From Globodera rostochiensis (Eukaryota > Nematoda > Chromadorea > Rhabditida > Heteroderidae), in NCBI GenBank assembly GCA_018350325.1, contig JAEVLN010000001.1, positions 4,555,254-4,619,253 on the forward strand: a stretch of DNA of 64,000 nt, given 5' to 3'. Of this stretch, positions 32,610 to 43,716 are shown one piece after another. Numbering within the stretch: position 1 is the first letter of the stretch; each line of letters begins with the position of its first letter. The translations under genes and the position numbers were made by a program. The notes under the pieces are model-generated. The model was not told the DNA's origin. It did not search any database and saw only the letters and a program-made list of their open reading frames with translations.

Positions 32610-35594
32610 TGTGATTGTAATGGGCTAATAAAATAAAGATATTTGAGGAAATACAATGCCCGAGGCAACGATTATTATTCAGACAATTTGGATTTAATAT
32701 ACGAAAATTCGGGATCACGGCCTCAACCATTGATGCTAAACGAAAGTTCGCTGTGTTCGGAAGAGGAAAAGGCCAGAAGGAATGAATCATTTCGCTGGCC
32801 TAACAAAGTAAAAAAGAAGTGGTGAAAGGGAAGGGGAGAGATGGCCGTATAAAAGGCGACAGAGTTGGGATTTGTCGGATGGGTTGTTGGACTTGAAAGG
32901 AATGTGGAAGGCGAAGGCACATTTGGCGATCGATCGCCGCCCAAAGGGAAAAGTTCGGAGAGAAGATGAATAGAGGGGGGGGGGGGGGAGAGTTCGGGGG
33001 GTTGGGAGAGTACAATGGCCAATTCGGGCATCCATTCGAAGAACGGAGCTTTTGATAATCTGCTGGGTGGCTGGCGTGAAAGAAGACGAATGGGAGGGAA
33101 TGAAGAGAGGCCCAACTCATCTTCCTCAGACTAACCTCCCCCTCCCCCTCTCGAGGTTTCTCTCGGAAAGGCGCTGCTTTCACTAGTTTATTGGGCTCCT
33201 CCAATAGATGAGATGGGGAGGGCAATACCGCTGCCTTCATCCGTTTTCCCATTTTCGCCCGCCCCCGAGGCGCCATGTGTCGGTTTTGGGAGAAGGAAAA
33301 GCGATGGAATCCATCGCCAAATGATCTCAGAAGGAAGGGATCTTCGAAGCCCACACAGCCAACTTTCTTATTTTGGGGTTTTGGGGCAATGAATGCAGGG
33401 AAAGCAAAGAGAAGGACCCCCCCCCCCCCGTGAATTTCGGAATTGGCCAACACAAAGGGATTATCACTGCGCCAGGAGGAAAGTGGCGCTTTTGGAGAAT
33501 GCCGAAGGAAGGACGGAATTCGGCCGGCACTTTATGGGGCAGGAGGACAAGGAAGATGAAGGAAGGAAGGCAAAGATGGAAAGGTGAAGAGCGGTGAGGA
33601 TGAAGTGATGAGGAAAACGAGCTGGGATGGTTGGGTTGGATGGCTCGGGGTGTAATCAATCTGCTGCCCGAACAGAAGGACCAATATAACTAAAAAGCCC
33701 ATTTGCGGAAAGATTAAACTCCATCTTCCAATTCTTCTCAGTTCGTAGTCGTTGTAATGCCATCGATCAAAGATGGAAATGTTCGTTTGGGAGGCAAACA
33801 GCAGCAAATCGGGACGGGACGGCCATTGGGTGGGAGAGGGAGGGAAGTAAGTCATTTAGGGAGCAAAGTGAACTGAAGAAGCTGAGAGGGACGAATTGGA
33901 AGAAGTTCGCGTGACTGAAGGGAAGAAAGAAGGTAAAGAGGGCGGCGGACAGAGGAGCGAAGTCGACGACAACCGCCGACCCTTTTGCCCCGCCACCCCG
34001 CCGAGCTCATCCCCTTAAGGTTCCCTCCCTGCTGCTGTTGACGTCGTTGCATCCTCGAAAGAAAGGCCCCCCCCCCCCCCCTCCCCTTCTTTACCCTTCC
34101 TTTTCTTTGGGTATGGTAGCGGAGCTCTGAATGGGAGTTGAGTAGAGGAACCCCTCCCTCTCCTCCCCCCCCCCCCCCTCCTCCCGCCTCCATCAGTCGG
34201 ACTCATTCTCGGGAAGGTAACCGGAGGAAAGAAGCCAAGACCAGCTCCTCTTGCCTTCCTTCCATTTCTCTCTTCACTTTCCTCCCCCCCATTTCACCCA
34301 GTCTCTTTATTTCTATGTACTATTTTCTCTTTCACGGCGACAGATCAGCAGAAGTTGGGGGGGGGGGGGGGAGGGGGGACAGACCAACCGCCAGTTTGGC
34401 CTTTTCTTTGCCTTAGCCGAGTCCGTCAGTAAGTCGATTCGGGCTTCCCTCTCCGAATCGAGAGGAACAACCAAAAGGAATGGGGGCAACGGGAGTGGAG
34501 AGGGCCTTCCTTCCGAGTGATGAGAACTCCTCCTTCAATGCTTCGATCTTCGTCCATATTCTTCCTCTTTCCTCAGCATCATCCCGTCGCATCCCAGTCC
34601 CATCTAAGACGGGGGGGGGGGGCTTGTGTTTGCTGATGAACAAAGGGAGCCAAATCCACCGGAGAAGATGGAAACGCAGCTAAAAGGAAATGAGCAAGAC
34701 AAATCAGCACATCCCTCCCCTCCCCCCCCCGCCCATCAGTTGACCATATAAAATAAATGGCAAAAGCAAAACACTGTGACGGTAAAATAAATGGAGGCGG
34801 TGGCAAAAACAAGTGCAATAAACCCTTATTAATAGATAACCTTTATTTGGTCTATTTGGTATCCAAGTAATTAATTTATGCATTGTAATTAATCCAAATT
34901 GAAATTCACCAACCCATCGGAGGTCGGCGGACACCAAAGAATTTATTGAGAAAAAATCCGGTTAAATTCTGTTGTGTTTTACATTAGCGAAGCACATCCA
35001 ACTCACCGACGGACGATTTGCTGATAAATGCTAATTTTCACGTTTAAATATCTTACGCTTTGAATTTTCTTTTGTGTGCCATTATTTTGACACTAATGGA
35101 TTTCGGAAATGGTTAATTTCGACACTTAACCAAAATTTTAATCACATTCAAAGTTTTTACGAAATGACACTTCGCCAATATATTGCCTGAGGGTATTCAG
35201 CCCAAAAGCTGAACAAAATACGCTCATCCGCTGATTTCGACCGACAATTTGGTTGAAGATAGCCGCTGTTGCAACTCATGGAGATGCGTCGTTGGCAGAA
35301 CATCAAGCTTGACATCCCCAAACTTACAAAATTTGAATTTGCAAAATTTCTCGAGTGGTTAATTGCTAATTAATTAATATATTTACATAATAGGTATTTT
35401 TAAATGTATGTACTTAATAGTAAAGAAAATTCTCGACATTTAAAAAAATTTACCGACTTTTTTCTCGATCGGAAAAAATCGGTAACTTTACCGATACCGA
35501 CCCATTTTCACTTCCAACCTTAATTATCGATATTTGGCAGATTTTGCATATAGTACCTTCTGAAAAAACACATCTGGAAATTTTATCATTTTTG
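32610..35594. other. Low-complexity intergenic region
   Basis: Three kilobases without a supported gene. The first 2 kb is rich in purine/pyrimidine tracts (gaagga, ggaggg, long C or G runs near 32978, 33419, 34070, 34160, 34355 and 34610), which open long but compositionally biased frames on both strands. From 34.8 kb the DNA is AT-rich. Divergent promoters for unc-120 and the NDUFAF1 gene must lie here. Confidence 0.6.
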
Positions 35595-37312
35595 ATGTTT
35601 CTTCCAAAAACTCGTCTGCATTCGTCGCCGACTCTTCTTCCTTCCTCCACATTTTTACGCCTTTTTCTATCGACATCCATCCCAAAGTACCAAAAAAGTC
35701 AAACCGAAGAAGCAAAAAGCGAAGAGGCAAGCAATGACGCGGGCGGTACAAATGAGACACAGCTTAAAGATCCAATTCTGACTGTGAAACCGGAGACAAA
35801 GCCGGTCCTGAGCGCATGGTACCGCTTTCTCCGGTCGCTTGGACTTAGCAGTGTCAGGAATAGACCCAGGACGAATCTGGGCTTTGCTGATCCACGGTCC
35901 GGCTTTGAGCACACGGACATTGAGATACCGGTTGAAGAGCTGGTCAGAGAAGGGTCAAAATGGTTCAACAAACAGCCAAAGGCAGGTTTAATAGTGTGCG
36001 GTTCCCCGGATTAGCTATCTTAAAGGTGTAAGCATCATTGTTGTATTTTGGGCCGATTTTATCTCATTGTCTGTAAAATATTAGGAAGATTTTAAGTAAA
36101 TTAAATTTTTTTATTATAAATTGTTTTCTTTTTTTGACCGATTGTTTTCTTTTTTATTCCAATTCTAGAATTTTTTAGCTTCTCGCAACACAAGCTTTGC
36201 AGCGAATCAAAAGTCGGGTGCTTCTCTATGACCGTATGGCGAGAGGAACAGTGCACGGGGAGTCTGTCATAAAATACGTGTTCAAAACGGACGACGTAAT
36301 TTTTGTGGGGTTGGGATATTCGTGGACAGCTAAGCAGAGATTTGAACATTACGTTTAGGACTTAGCCATGTGGGCGTACGGATGCGATTCTGATTGGAGT
36401 GAGGGCTTTTCCAAATGCGAACTGTTCAGAAGCGACAGAGGCTCGGCAATCTTCGAAGGAACACTTAGCACACGGCTAGTAAAAGTAGGTTTCTGTGTTC
36501 GATTGAAGCGGAAGTGAATAGAGGCAAAAAAACTCCTAAACCTGCCTGATATTTTAGTCTTGCGGTCTGTTTTAAGCTTTTGAAAAGTCCGGCTGTTCCT
36601 AAAAAACGGCGTGGTGACAACTCGGAGTGGATTATTTCTTAGACACCACCTTTTTTAAATATTCCCTTCTTTTACAAGTTTAAAATATTCGTTTGTGAAT
36701 GTTTATGAAATTTGAGAATTCCAGGACGGAAGAACAGAAAGAACAGGCTGGTGTTCGATGCGATCATTGCATGACAAAAAGGCGTTCAACCGAAAAAATT
36801 ATTTTATGGATTGGAACAACTACACGCATCTTTTAATCAAGGTCAATTAGAGTTATTCTTTAGGGAGTTGAAACACTTTCTTTTTAGTGCCGTGGCGACG
36901 GACGCACTTATAAAGTGATGCTGCACATTCCGCAGTATTTCGACGTAACTTGGGGCGATTCCTACTCGTTCTTGTTGCATACCCACGGAGGTCCTCACTG
37001 GCAGTTCGAAATGATCCCTTTTTCGCGTTTTATCTACACGATCGAAGGACGCATTATGGACGTTCAATACAGTCTGGACCCCCGGATGGCGAGGTGAAGA
37101 ACTTTATTCAATTTGAATGAATTTCTGTAAGGCATCCCCCTTCCTTTAAATAAGCCAATCCTTTCAGTTCCATAGGAATAACTCTCATGGACAGGATAAA
37201 CGGACCATTTCGTCTGGAGATCGATTTCATTGGTGCTACCCATCACATAAGTCATCTCGAGAAACATGCGTATGAAACCTACAACACACCACTCGGAAAC
37301 ACGCTATTGTAG
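35595..37312 (+). CDS. nuaf-1: NDUFAF1/CIA30 mitochondrial complex I assembly factor
   Basis: Assembly factor for respiratory complex I in the mitochondrial matrix. The ATG at 35595 opens a Ser/Leu/Arg-rich presequence (MFLPKTRLHSSPTLLPSSTF), then a linker with WYRFLRSLGLSSVRNRPR. The CIA30 domain follows over several exons: YDRMARGTVHGESVIKYVFK (about 36.22-36.29 kb), MWAYGCDSDWSEGFS (36.36-36.48 kb), GRTERTGWCSMRS (36.72-36.84 kb), CRGDGRTYKVMLHIP with HTHGGPHWQFEMIPFSRF (36.89-37.09 kb), and ITLMDRINGPFRLEIDFIGA (37.17-37.31 kb), ending in HAYETYNTPL and a stop at 37312. The phase from exon 1 into the 36.2-kb exon was not settled: donors at 35986 and 36002 are both possible. A poly(A)-type aataaa lies near 37352. 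Confidence 0.9.
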
Positions 37313-37737
37313 GACATTTAATTTCTCGACCGTTTTATTGTTCGATATTGAATAAACTTAAACGAACGTTAGGGAATCCGTCAGATGCAAAGCCGGGGGG
37401 TGGGGTAAAGGGCGGTAGGACAACGCGAACGTTAACAAACGAAACGTAAAAGGTAAATAAATAATTTGAGGTGGGCGGCGGGGGGGGGGGGGGGTCGTTC
37501 CCTTCCTCCTACATCGGCTAATGTCAATGATCATGTGAGGTGAGCATTTGATCAACAATATTCGCTAAAGTATGTTGTAACAATCAAGCGGATCTCCGTT
37601 GCTATTATTCAAACTCTGAATTTCGGTTTTCTCAATGTTGGCGATCCAATTGTTTTGCTTTCGTAACGGACATGTACCTGGAAAGCCAAAGGAAATAAGG
37701 TCAATTTACGGACAGAAAATATAAAAGTTGTGGGCCG
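37313..37737. other. Convergent intergenic region
   Basis: Between the nuaf-1 and SLIRP-like genes. Contains a G run near 37480. A minus-strand open segment 37680-37569 after a good acceptor (ggctttccag) could be an extra C-terminal exon of the SLIRP-like gene; unproven. Confidence 0.4.
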
Positions 37738-38401
37738 TCAAGCACATGCCAATGCACAATAAGTGGTCACTGACATTGAATTCGGTGTTTGGTAGTAAAA
37801 AATTAGATAGACGAAAGTCAATTCTCGAGATTTTAGGCCAGGTCTGGAAATAAAATAGCGCACCAAACCACCGTCAATCATGTGCGGTTTGTACTGGACG
37901 GCCTGAGCTGCGCCTTCGGATGAAACAAATTGGACGATGGCAATCCCGCGATGCAAACCCGTCTTCGGGTCCTGAAAAAGAGTGCTTATGTTAACAAGCT
38001 TCGTCAAATGTTTCTCTGCGGCGCGGGACTCTCAACAAAAACGCGTATTTTTACAAAATTTCCTTCCGGCGGCACCGGGATGGATTTTTTCCTTTTTTTG
38101 CCCAAACTATTCCCCCCCCCCTAATTCTGATTTTTTATTTTAAATTTGGAAAATGACTTGGTCTATGACAAAAACATACAAAAAACATTTTCGTTTCTTT
38201 GATTCTCCCAAATCGGCTGAAATGTTGTTCAATTTGGTTCCTCCCCGTTATCCATTTGATGTTTCGCAAGAAAATGGCCGATGCCGTGGAGTTGTTGGAC
38301 ATCTCAAATCGGTTTTGATTCTGCCGTAGAAGTTGTTGTTGTTGCTGACTGCCCGACGTTGCAAATCTATTCGTAAACAGTCGAAGCAAAGAATAATTCA
38401 T
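37738..38401 (-). CDS. slirp: SLIRP-like mitochondrial RRM protein
   Basis: Single-RRM protein resembling SLIRP, which with LRPPRC stabilises mitochondrial mRNAs. Two exons, 38401-38180 and 37971-37738, about 151 aa. It begins with a targeting-like peptide (MNYSLLRLFTNRFATSGSQQ) and a Gln stretch. The RRM has IFLRNIKWITGRNQIEQHFS (RNP2 region), FGRIKETKMFF, then GLHRGIAIVQF (RNP1) and MIDGGLVRYFISRPG. The segment after SRPG is not family-like and may be intron read-through, since an alternative terminal exon may exist at 37680-37569. Confidence 0.8.
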
Positions 38402-39504
38402 TTTGAAATTAAAAAAAAACCTAAAACAACGAAAGACGGTAATGGTTAAATCAGGGTTCGTATTGGAAAGGCATTAGATTCAAATACAACCAGGCTTCTC
38501 TCGTTTTATTGTCATAGTCTATTTAGATCGCAAACTTTATTATCAAACAAATACTATGTCATCAATTATTGAGAAAAAAAATTTTTTTTTTCGGGATATT
38601 TTGTTTTGTTGCTGTGGGGGATTCGGGCTATTTTGGACGATTCTGACCTACATTTTGTCAATTGAACTCCGGTAATTCAAACATTTTTTGGAAAATTCAA
38701 AATTTTCCAAAATTAAATTTAGCCTATCTAGGCGTTCCTGCTGGTGGTATTCGGAGGTGTAAAATCCGAATCTTACCTCCATTTCGACCAATTTCGAACC
38801 CTGGACCCCGAATTCGAACATTTTTTCGAAAACCAAATTTTCAAAAAATCAAATTTGGCCTCAAAATCATTCAAAAAGCACAAACAAACATCGAAAAGGC
38901 AAATAATGGTCGAATTATTCATTTGAATGATTTTGAGACGTAAATGTCAATTTTGAAAATTTTTGAATTTTTCGACGAAATGTTCGAATGGGGGTTCGGG
39001 GTTCGAAATAGATCGAATCTGAGGTCAGATTAGGATTCTACGCCGATTAAATGCCCTAGAAAACACCTTTTTGTCGACTTTAAATAAACAAATAATTTAT
39101 TCAAAAATGGGGGGCACCATCTTCAGTATTACCCGAAGAATCCTTGACGAAAAGTCGGGCTACCTTTCAAGTGATTCTTGAAAATATTGCATTTTAAATT
39201 TTTAAGTACGAGGGTTTGCTTTCGAGTACCGTACTTCCCATTCAAGTACATATACACACTGGGTTAAATAAGCACGATTTTTGAGAATAAAATTTTAAGT
39301 AGAGAAAAAGGTAAAACATGTTTTTATGAGTAGTCTCGGGAGAATAAACCAAAATTTAATGGATGAGGTCGATTCGAGAGAATATATATTTCATCGCTTA
39401 AGGGTTGGTCAAAGTCGAATTCGAGGCAGACAAACAGGCCAAAAGGTGACGGAGACTGATCGGAAATTCCAAATTCACCTTAAAATATTTTGATTTATTG
39501 CACT
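38402..39504. other. AT-rich intergenic region with repeats
   Basis: No gene. 38690-39060 contains inverted words (ttcgaaaa and ttttcgaa; catttgaatgattttgag) and a block at 38945-39060 similar to 17860-17990. Probably a degenerate transposon or satellite remnant. Confidence 0.45.
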
Positions 39505-40986
39505 TTAAAAAGCTCCGTTTACTTTGTGGTCGTGCATGTCGTACACCTTAACTGGGAAATATTTAAATTAAGAAATTCATTGGACATTTTCTCTTCAGTG
39601 AAATGTCCCATTTTGCCCCTTGGCGAATTTTTGTCCCACCTGCAATTTGCCGTCCTCGGTGATCATCAGAAAAGCATCTTTGCCGTGTTTGGCCACGCCG
39701 ACCACTCTTTTGTCCACATTCGGAAAGTACTCATTGGCTTTGTCCGAGGAAAAAAGGGCCAAATTCCAAAAGGGGTCGAAAGAGACAAATTTTTTGTTCT
39801 AAACGATAAAATTAGGCAAATCGGAAAAAGGGCGGCGAACATTTGACAGAATCAAATGGCCGTCCTTCCACTGAAAGCCCATCCTCGGCAAAAAGTCAAT
39901 TTGGCTGGGCAATTGGCGGGGGCTGCGCCGAGCCATCTGTGAATATTTATTCTTTTTCAAATTAAATAAATTTGAAATACATAAAAGCGCTTGTAACTTT
40001 TGTCCCATCGGAAACGGTAGACAGTACGGTAGTCCAGAAGTATGGTAACTCCACTCTTCCGGTTGGTGAAGGCGGCATTCACCCGACGGGGGCCGTCCGG
40101 GAAAACTTCGGGCAGGGCAAAAGCTCGCCTTAAAATTGGCTAATGGTTGGACCAAACGGACATATAAACAATGAAGAAATGGACAAAACATCAAACGGAT
40201 GGACAAACCAACCTCTGCTGAAGACCCTGAAAGTCCCTCCACACTTCGTACACCATTTCGCCCGCAAACAAATAAAGATGCCGGTTAAAGGCTGAAAAGG
40301 GTAAAATTACCCACAGTAAGCCCAATACTAAGCCCGATTTGGAGGATGGAAAGCTTTGTTATGTGACCGTTTTCTAAACATACAGACCTTCGGTGACAGC
40401 GTCCAACTTGCTGGGGCACTGTCCCACATTCCGCGCCTGCAGTTGGCCATTGATTCGGGGTTTGTTTTGAGGACGGACACGGTATTGAACACGCCTTGGA
40501 CGATGTTGAGTCTGTGACGTGGCCCGACGCCCTTTTCGTTTTAAAATTCTTTTGAGCTCATTCCAAAACAGAACGAACTTTTGTGCCGTTTATCAGAGTC
40601 CTTCCGCTTACGCCCATTGGCCCAATCCGTCTCAAAAAACTCCCTGGGCGGTTCTGTCCCTTCCCGCTTAAACTGTTCCAGCAACAATTTGCGCTTCGCC
40701 GAACGGCTTAGCTTCGGTATCCGACGAGGCACAAAAGGATGCTCGCCGTCGTGGAAAAGAACGCCACGGTGAGAATCGGTAAATGCGAATTCGGAAACGG
40801 ATGAATCGAACTGTTGGGAACGGATTCTGGATAATGAAATAGAGAGAAGAAGCACATTACTTCAGAAAGCGAAGATGATGATGGGGACGAAGGGGTGGAT
40901 GATCCGGTGATGAGAAGAGGGACGAAGAGCAAAAGGAAGAAACGATGGCGGACCAATTGGACAAGATACAGCCAGGAGAACGGCAT
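39505..40986 (-). CDS. Secreted hemopexin-propeller protein without protease domain
   Basis: The C-terminal part is a four-bladed hemopexin-like domain, as in matrix metalloproteinases and vitronectin: CPSKLDAVTEAFNRHLYLFA and GEMVYEVWRDF near 40.4-40.2 kb, DGPRRVNAAFTN and TILLDYRTVYRFRWDKSYKR near 40.05 kb, QIDFLPRMGFQWKDGHLILS near 39.88 kb, FPNVDKRVVGVAKHGKDAF and MITEDGKLQ near 39.68 kb, and the last exon VYDMHDHKVNGAF ending at 39505 with cagtgcaataaa-type poly(A) signal just after it. A basic linker (RATSQTQHRPRR) precedes the domain. Upstream is SQQFDSSVSEFAFTDSHRGV and a dibasic RKRK, then an apparent signal peptide (FFLLLFVPLLITG) from the ATG at 40986. No HExxHxxGxxH or cysteine-switch motif occurs anywhere. 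The junction between the signal-peptide exon and the 40.84-kb exon does not keep frame with the obvious splice sites, so the N-terminus is uncertain. Confidence 0.75.
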
Positions 40987-42556
40987 GGCATCTGCTGATT
41001 GGGCAGGCGTTTACGGAAAGAAGGAATGGAGAAAGGACAGCGACATTAAATCAATCGCTCGAAAGTGATGAAAATGCAAATTCAAAAGGGTATGGACGGA
41101 CATTCAATAAGCATCTTTCCGTCATCTTCGTGTTTTTCAAAATGGCGTTACATAAATGAGATAATGGAGAGGGGGGGGGGAATCGGGGAAGAAAACATTT
41201 CAGGGGGAGGGGGGAATCGGGGAAGAAACAGCTCACCCACCTGCCCACGGTCATTTTAATCTGATGAGCTCACCCACTCTCTCTACTCTCCGCTCTTTGG
41301 TGATCATTATCGCACCAAAAGGCCAAGGGACAAGGATGGTGAGATGTTGTGATTGGTGGGAGCGGGGGAGGGGTGGGGGGAGGGGGGGAGTTAAATGGGA
41401 CAATGTTTTGTTTCGTATCCTATTCACTTTTGGTAGAAAAAGGTTGCGAATGATGGGAATTCTGGCGGAGGCGGGGGGGGGGGGGGGGGGGGTTGAGAAG
41501 TGACAGTTCAAGCCACGGAAGAAAGCCTAAGGGGTTTTGGAATGATTTGGGAGGGTGGCGGGCGGACATTGGCAGAAGTGATCAAAGAAGAAGCAGCCTT
41601 TCGATGGAAGGGAAGGCCTTTTATGAGCATTTGTTAGCCGGCAGGAGAAGGAAATTTAAATCATTGGGGCGCGGAGCGACTGATCAGCTTCAAATCTCGC
41701 CCATAATTATTCTATTATTTGTTAATCAGTGACTGGAACTAATTGGGCCTTTGACAAAACGAACCGCGGATTTTGGTCCGAGTGACTCCCTCACCCCCCA
41801 CCCCTGAAGCGAAATCCTCGCCTTACATTGCCGCCGATTGCCTAATATTCGCACCCACTCTTTCTTTTGTATTGTTTGCCCCCCCCCCCGACCCTCTGAA
41901 GCTTTCATCCGATATCCCCCCAACCAAAAGGTCAGTAAAATCCAAAAGTCCTTAACCTCCCAAATCCAATCGTTCCCTTCCCTCGAGACCCCCCCCCCCT
42001 TTGTTTTCTTAGCATTGTCTTTCATTTTCAACCGAAATGATCGACAAAAAGAATGAGCGAAGACCCGAAATATGTATAATTAAACCAAATATTTCTTCAA
42101 TTTAAGTGAAAAGATAATTTTTCATTAAGGAAATTTTATCCCATTTAGACAAAAAAAGCCTAAAATGCCTTTTTTGGACCTTTAGTGTCTATTTCGGCAT
42201 TTTCTAAAAAGTTTTGATGGCAGTCCTACTGATATAAATAGATGAAAATACGAACTTTCCAATAATGGATTGCCAGTTTATGCAAATTTGTGGTTACAAT
42301 AATTTGAAAATTAAATGAAAAAATTGCTAAATAAAAAATGAAAGAAAATTCCAAACGAAATGAATAAAAATGCTAAAGACGCCCATAAAATTGGCAGAAT
42401 CCTCCTTCGCTTCGTCCTTGTGTGGTCGATGAACGCATTTTTTCTTTTTTGACGGTTTTATGAATTTAGACCAACAGTCGACGACGTGTCTTAACGCGCA
42501 ATAAAAAAGGTTATTTCCTTCTCAAAAAAAAGGATTCCTAATTCTTTTTGGCATTT
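40987..42556. other. Intergenic region with G runs
   Basis: No gene supported. G runs near 41172, 41360 and 41473 and C runs near 41880 and 41990 generate biased open frames. The last 500 bases are AT-rich. Confidence 0.55.
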
Positions 42557-43445
42557 CTATTTAATGTGGCACTGGTTCAGATCCGAAGTTGGCCAAAACC
42601 CTTTGAGGGGGGGGGGGGGTTGAAAACCCTCGCCTTGCTTTGTTAAGTTGTTTTCTGGGAATTGGGTAAATTCGGGTCTGAACCAGTCCCACATAAGATA
42701 GAATTCCTTTATTTTTTTGGGAAAAATTCCCAATTCCCGCCCAGAAAAAGTGCAGAACCCTCTTACACATCCCAGTCCTGCACTTTCCATGTGTGAAATG
42801 ACTCACTTGTCACATTCGCACAACGCCGCCTTACAGCCGATCTGTTGGCCGGGACACGTCAATTCTGTTCCCTGGCAACTCCACGAGTACGGCTCCGCGT
42901 ATTCGATGTATGTGTCGTAGCAAAGGCCTTGATCCACCGCCGAATCGTAGCATTTATCATGGAGTTTGCAGCATCTATGGCAAACAAAGTGAATATGACT
43001 GGAATTTATGCAATAATCATCAATTACAAATCAATTCCGTCGATTGGCGTGCCCGAACCACCAATTCCACACCTATAAGGAAAAAAATTTAGGTATTTCT
43101 ATCTTATACGGTCAAAACACAAGTGAAATTCTACAAAATGAAGCTTTTCGGACAGAATGAGGGGTTTTTTTTTTGCCTGCCAACGAGGCTTTTGAAAATT
43201 TTGATTTGGAAGCCCTGGACATAACTTTACCAGCATCCGTAATCGTCATAGACCAATGCGGTGTAATGCAATTTGCACTCCGTCATTTCGTTCAAATTCC
43301 ACAAAGCCCCAACTCCAAATGCTTTACGGGTTGAAACAAATAAAGTATCCGCACGAAGAGAACCATCAGCAAAAAGCAAAAGCAACAAAACGGGTAAGAA
43401 CGAACCAAAAATCTGAGTGGGAGATGAAAACATTTCTGTCCACAT
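42557..43445 (-). CDS. Secreted phospholipase A2
   Basis: Calcium-dependent enzyme that hydrolyses the sn-2 ester of phospholipids. Four exons, about 182 aa, all in phase: 43445-43231, 43072-43028, 42974-42807, 42677-42557. A signal peptide (FGSFLPVLLLLLFADGSLRA) follows the start; a second ATG at 43433 is equally possible. The calcium loop is YGCWCGIGGSGTPIDGID and the catalytic block CCKLHDKCYD contains the His-Asp pair. The cysteine-rich C-terminal half includes CQGTELTC and CECDK. The final exon is compositionally odd, with PEFTQFPENN and then a proline run from a C tract, and may be mis-called. This is the group I/II/V/X-like fold family; digestive, signalling or secreted roles cannot be told apart from sequence. 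Confidence 0.88.
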
Positions 43446-43716
43446 AAAAGCCCCCCCCCCCCCCGAGCTATCACAAGATTTTGAAACGCGAAAATAAATC
43501 GACCGGATTCAAAAAATTGTAATTCGTGTTCTGGTGAAATGACTTTGGCGTTTTTTTGAATTTTAGTAATGTCCAAATTTTATTATTTCGATAAGTGTCG
43601 CATTTCGGGCGTTATGCCGACTTTGTGTGTTTATTTGTTTATTGTTTGTTTCATTTTTGATTTTTTTTAGATTTATTTGCTACTTTCGACTTTCTTCACT
43701 TTTACAAATTTCCTTA
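43446..43716. promoter_or_regulatory. Divergent spacer between PLA2 and shugoshin genes
   Basis: 272 bp between two divergent starts. Contains a C run at 43450-43463 and a TTTTTT-rich stretch near 43660. It must carry both upstream regions; no specific element was recognised. Confidence 0.35.

Noticed and set aside
32800..34206. Frames of 100-217 codons on both strands
   Set aside because: Low-complexity composition, no conserved motif, no consistent exon structure.
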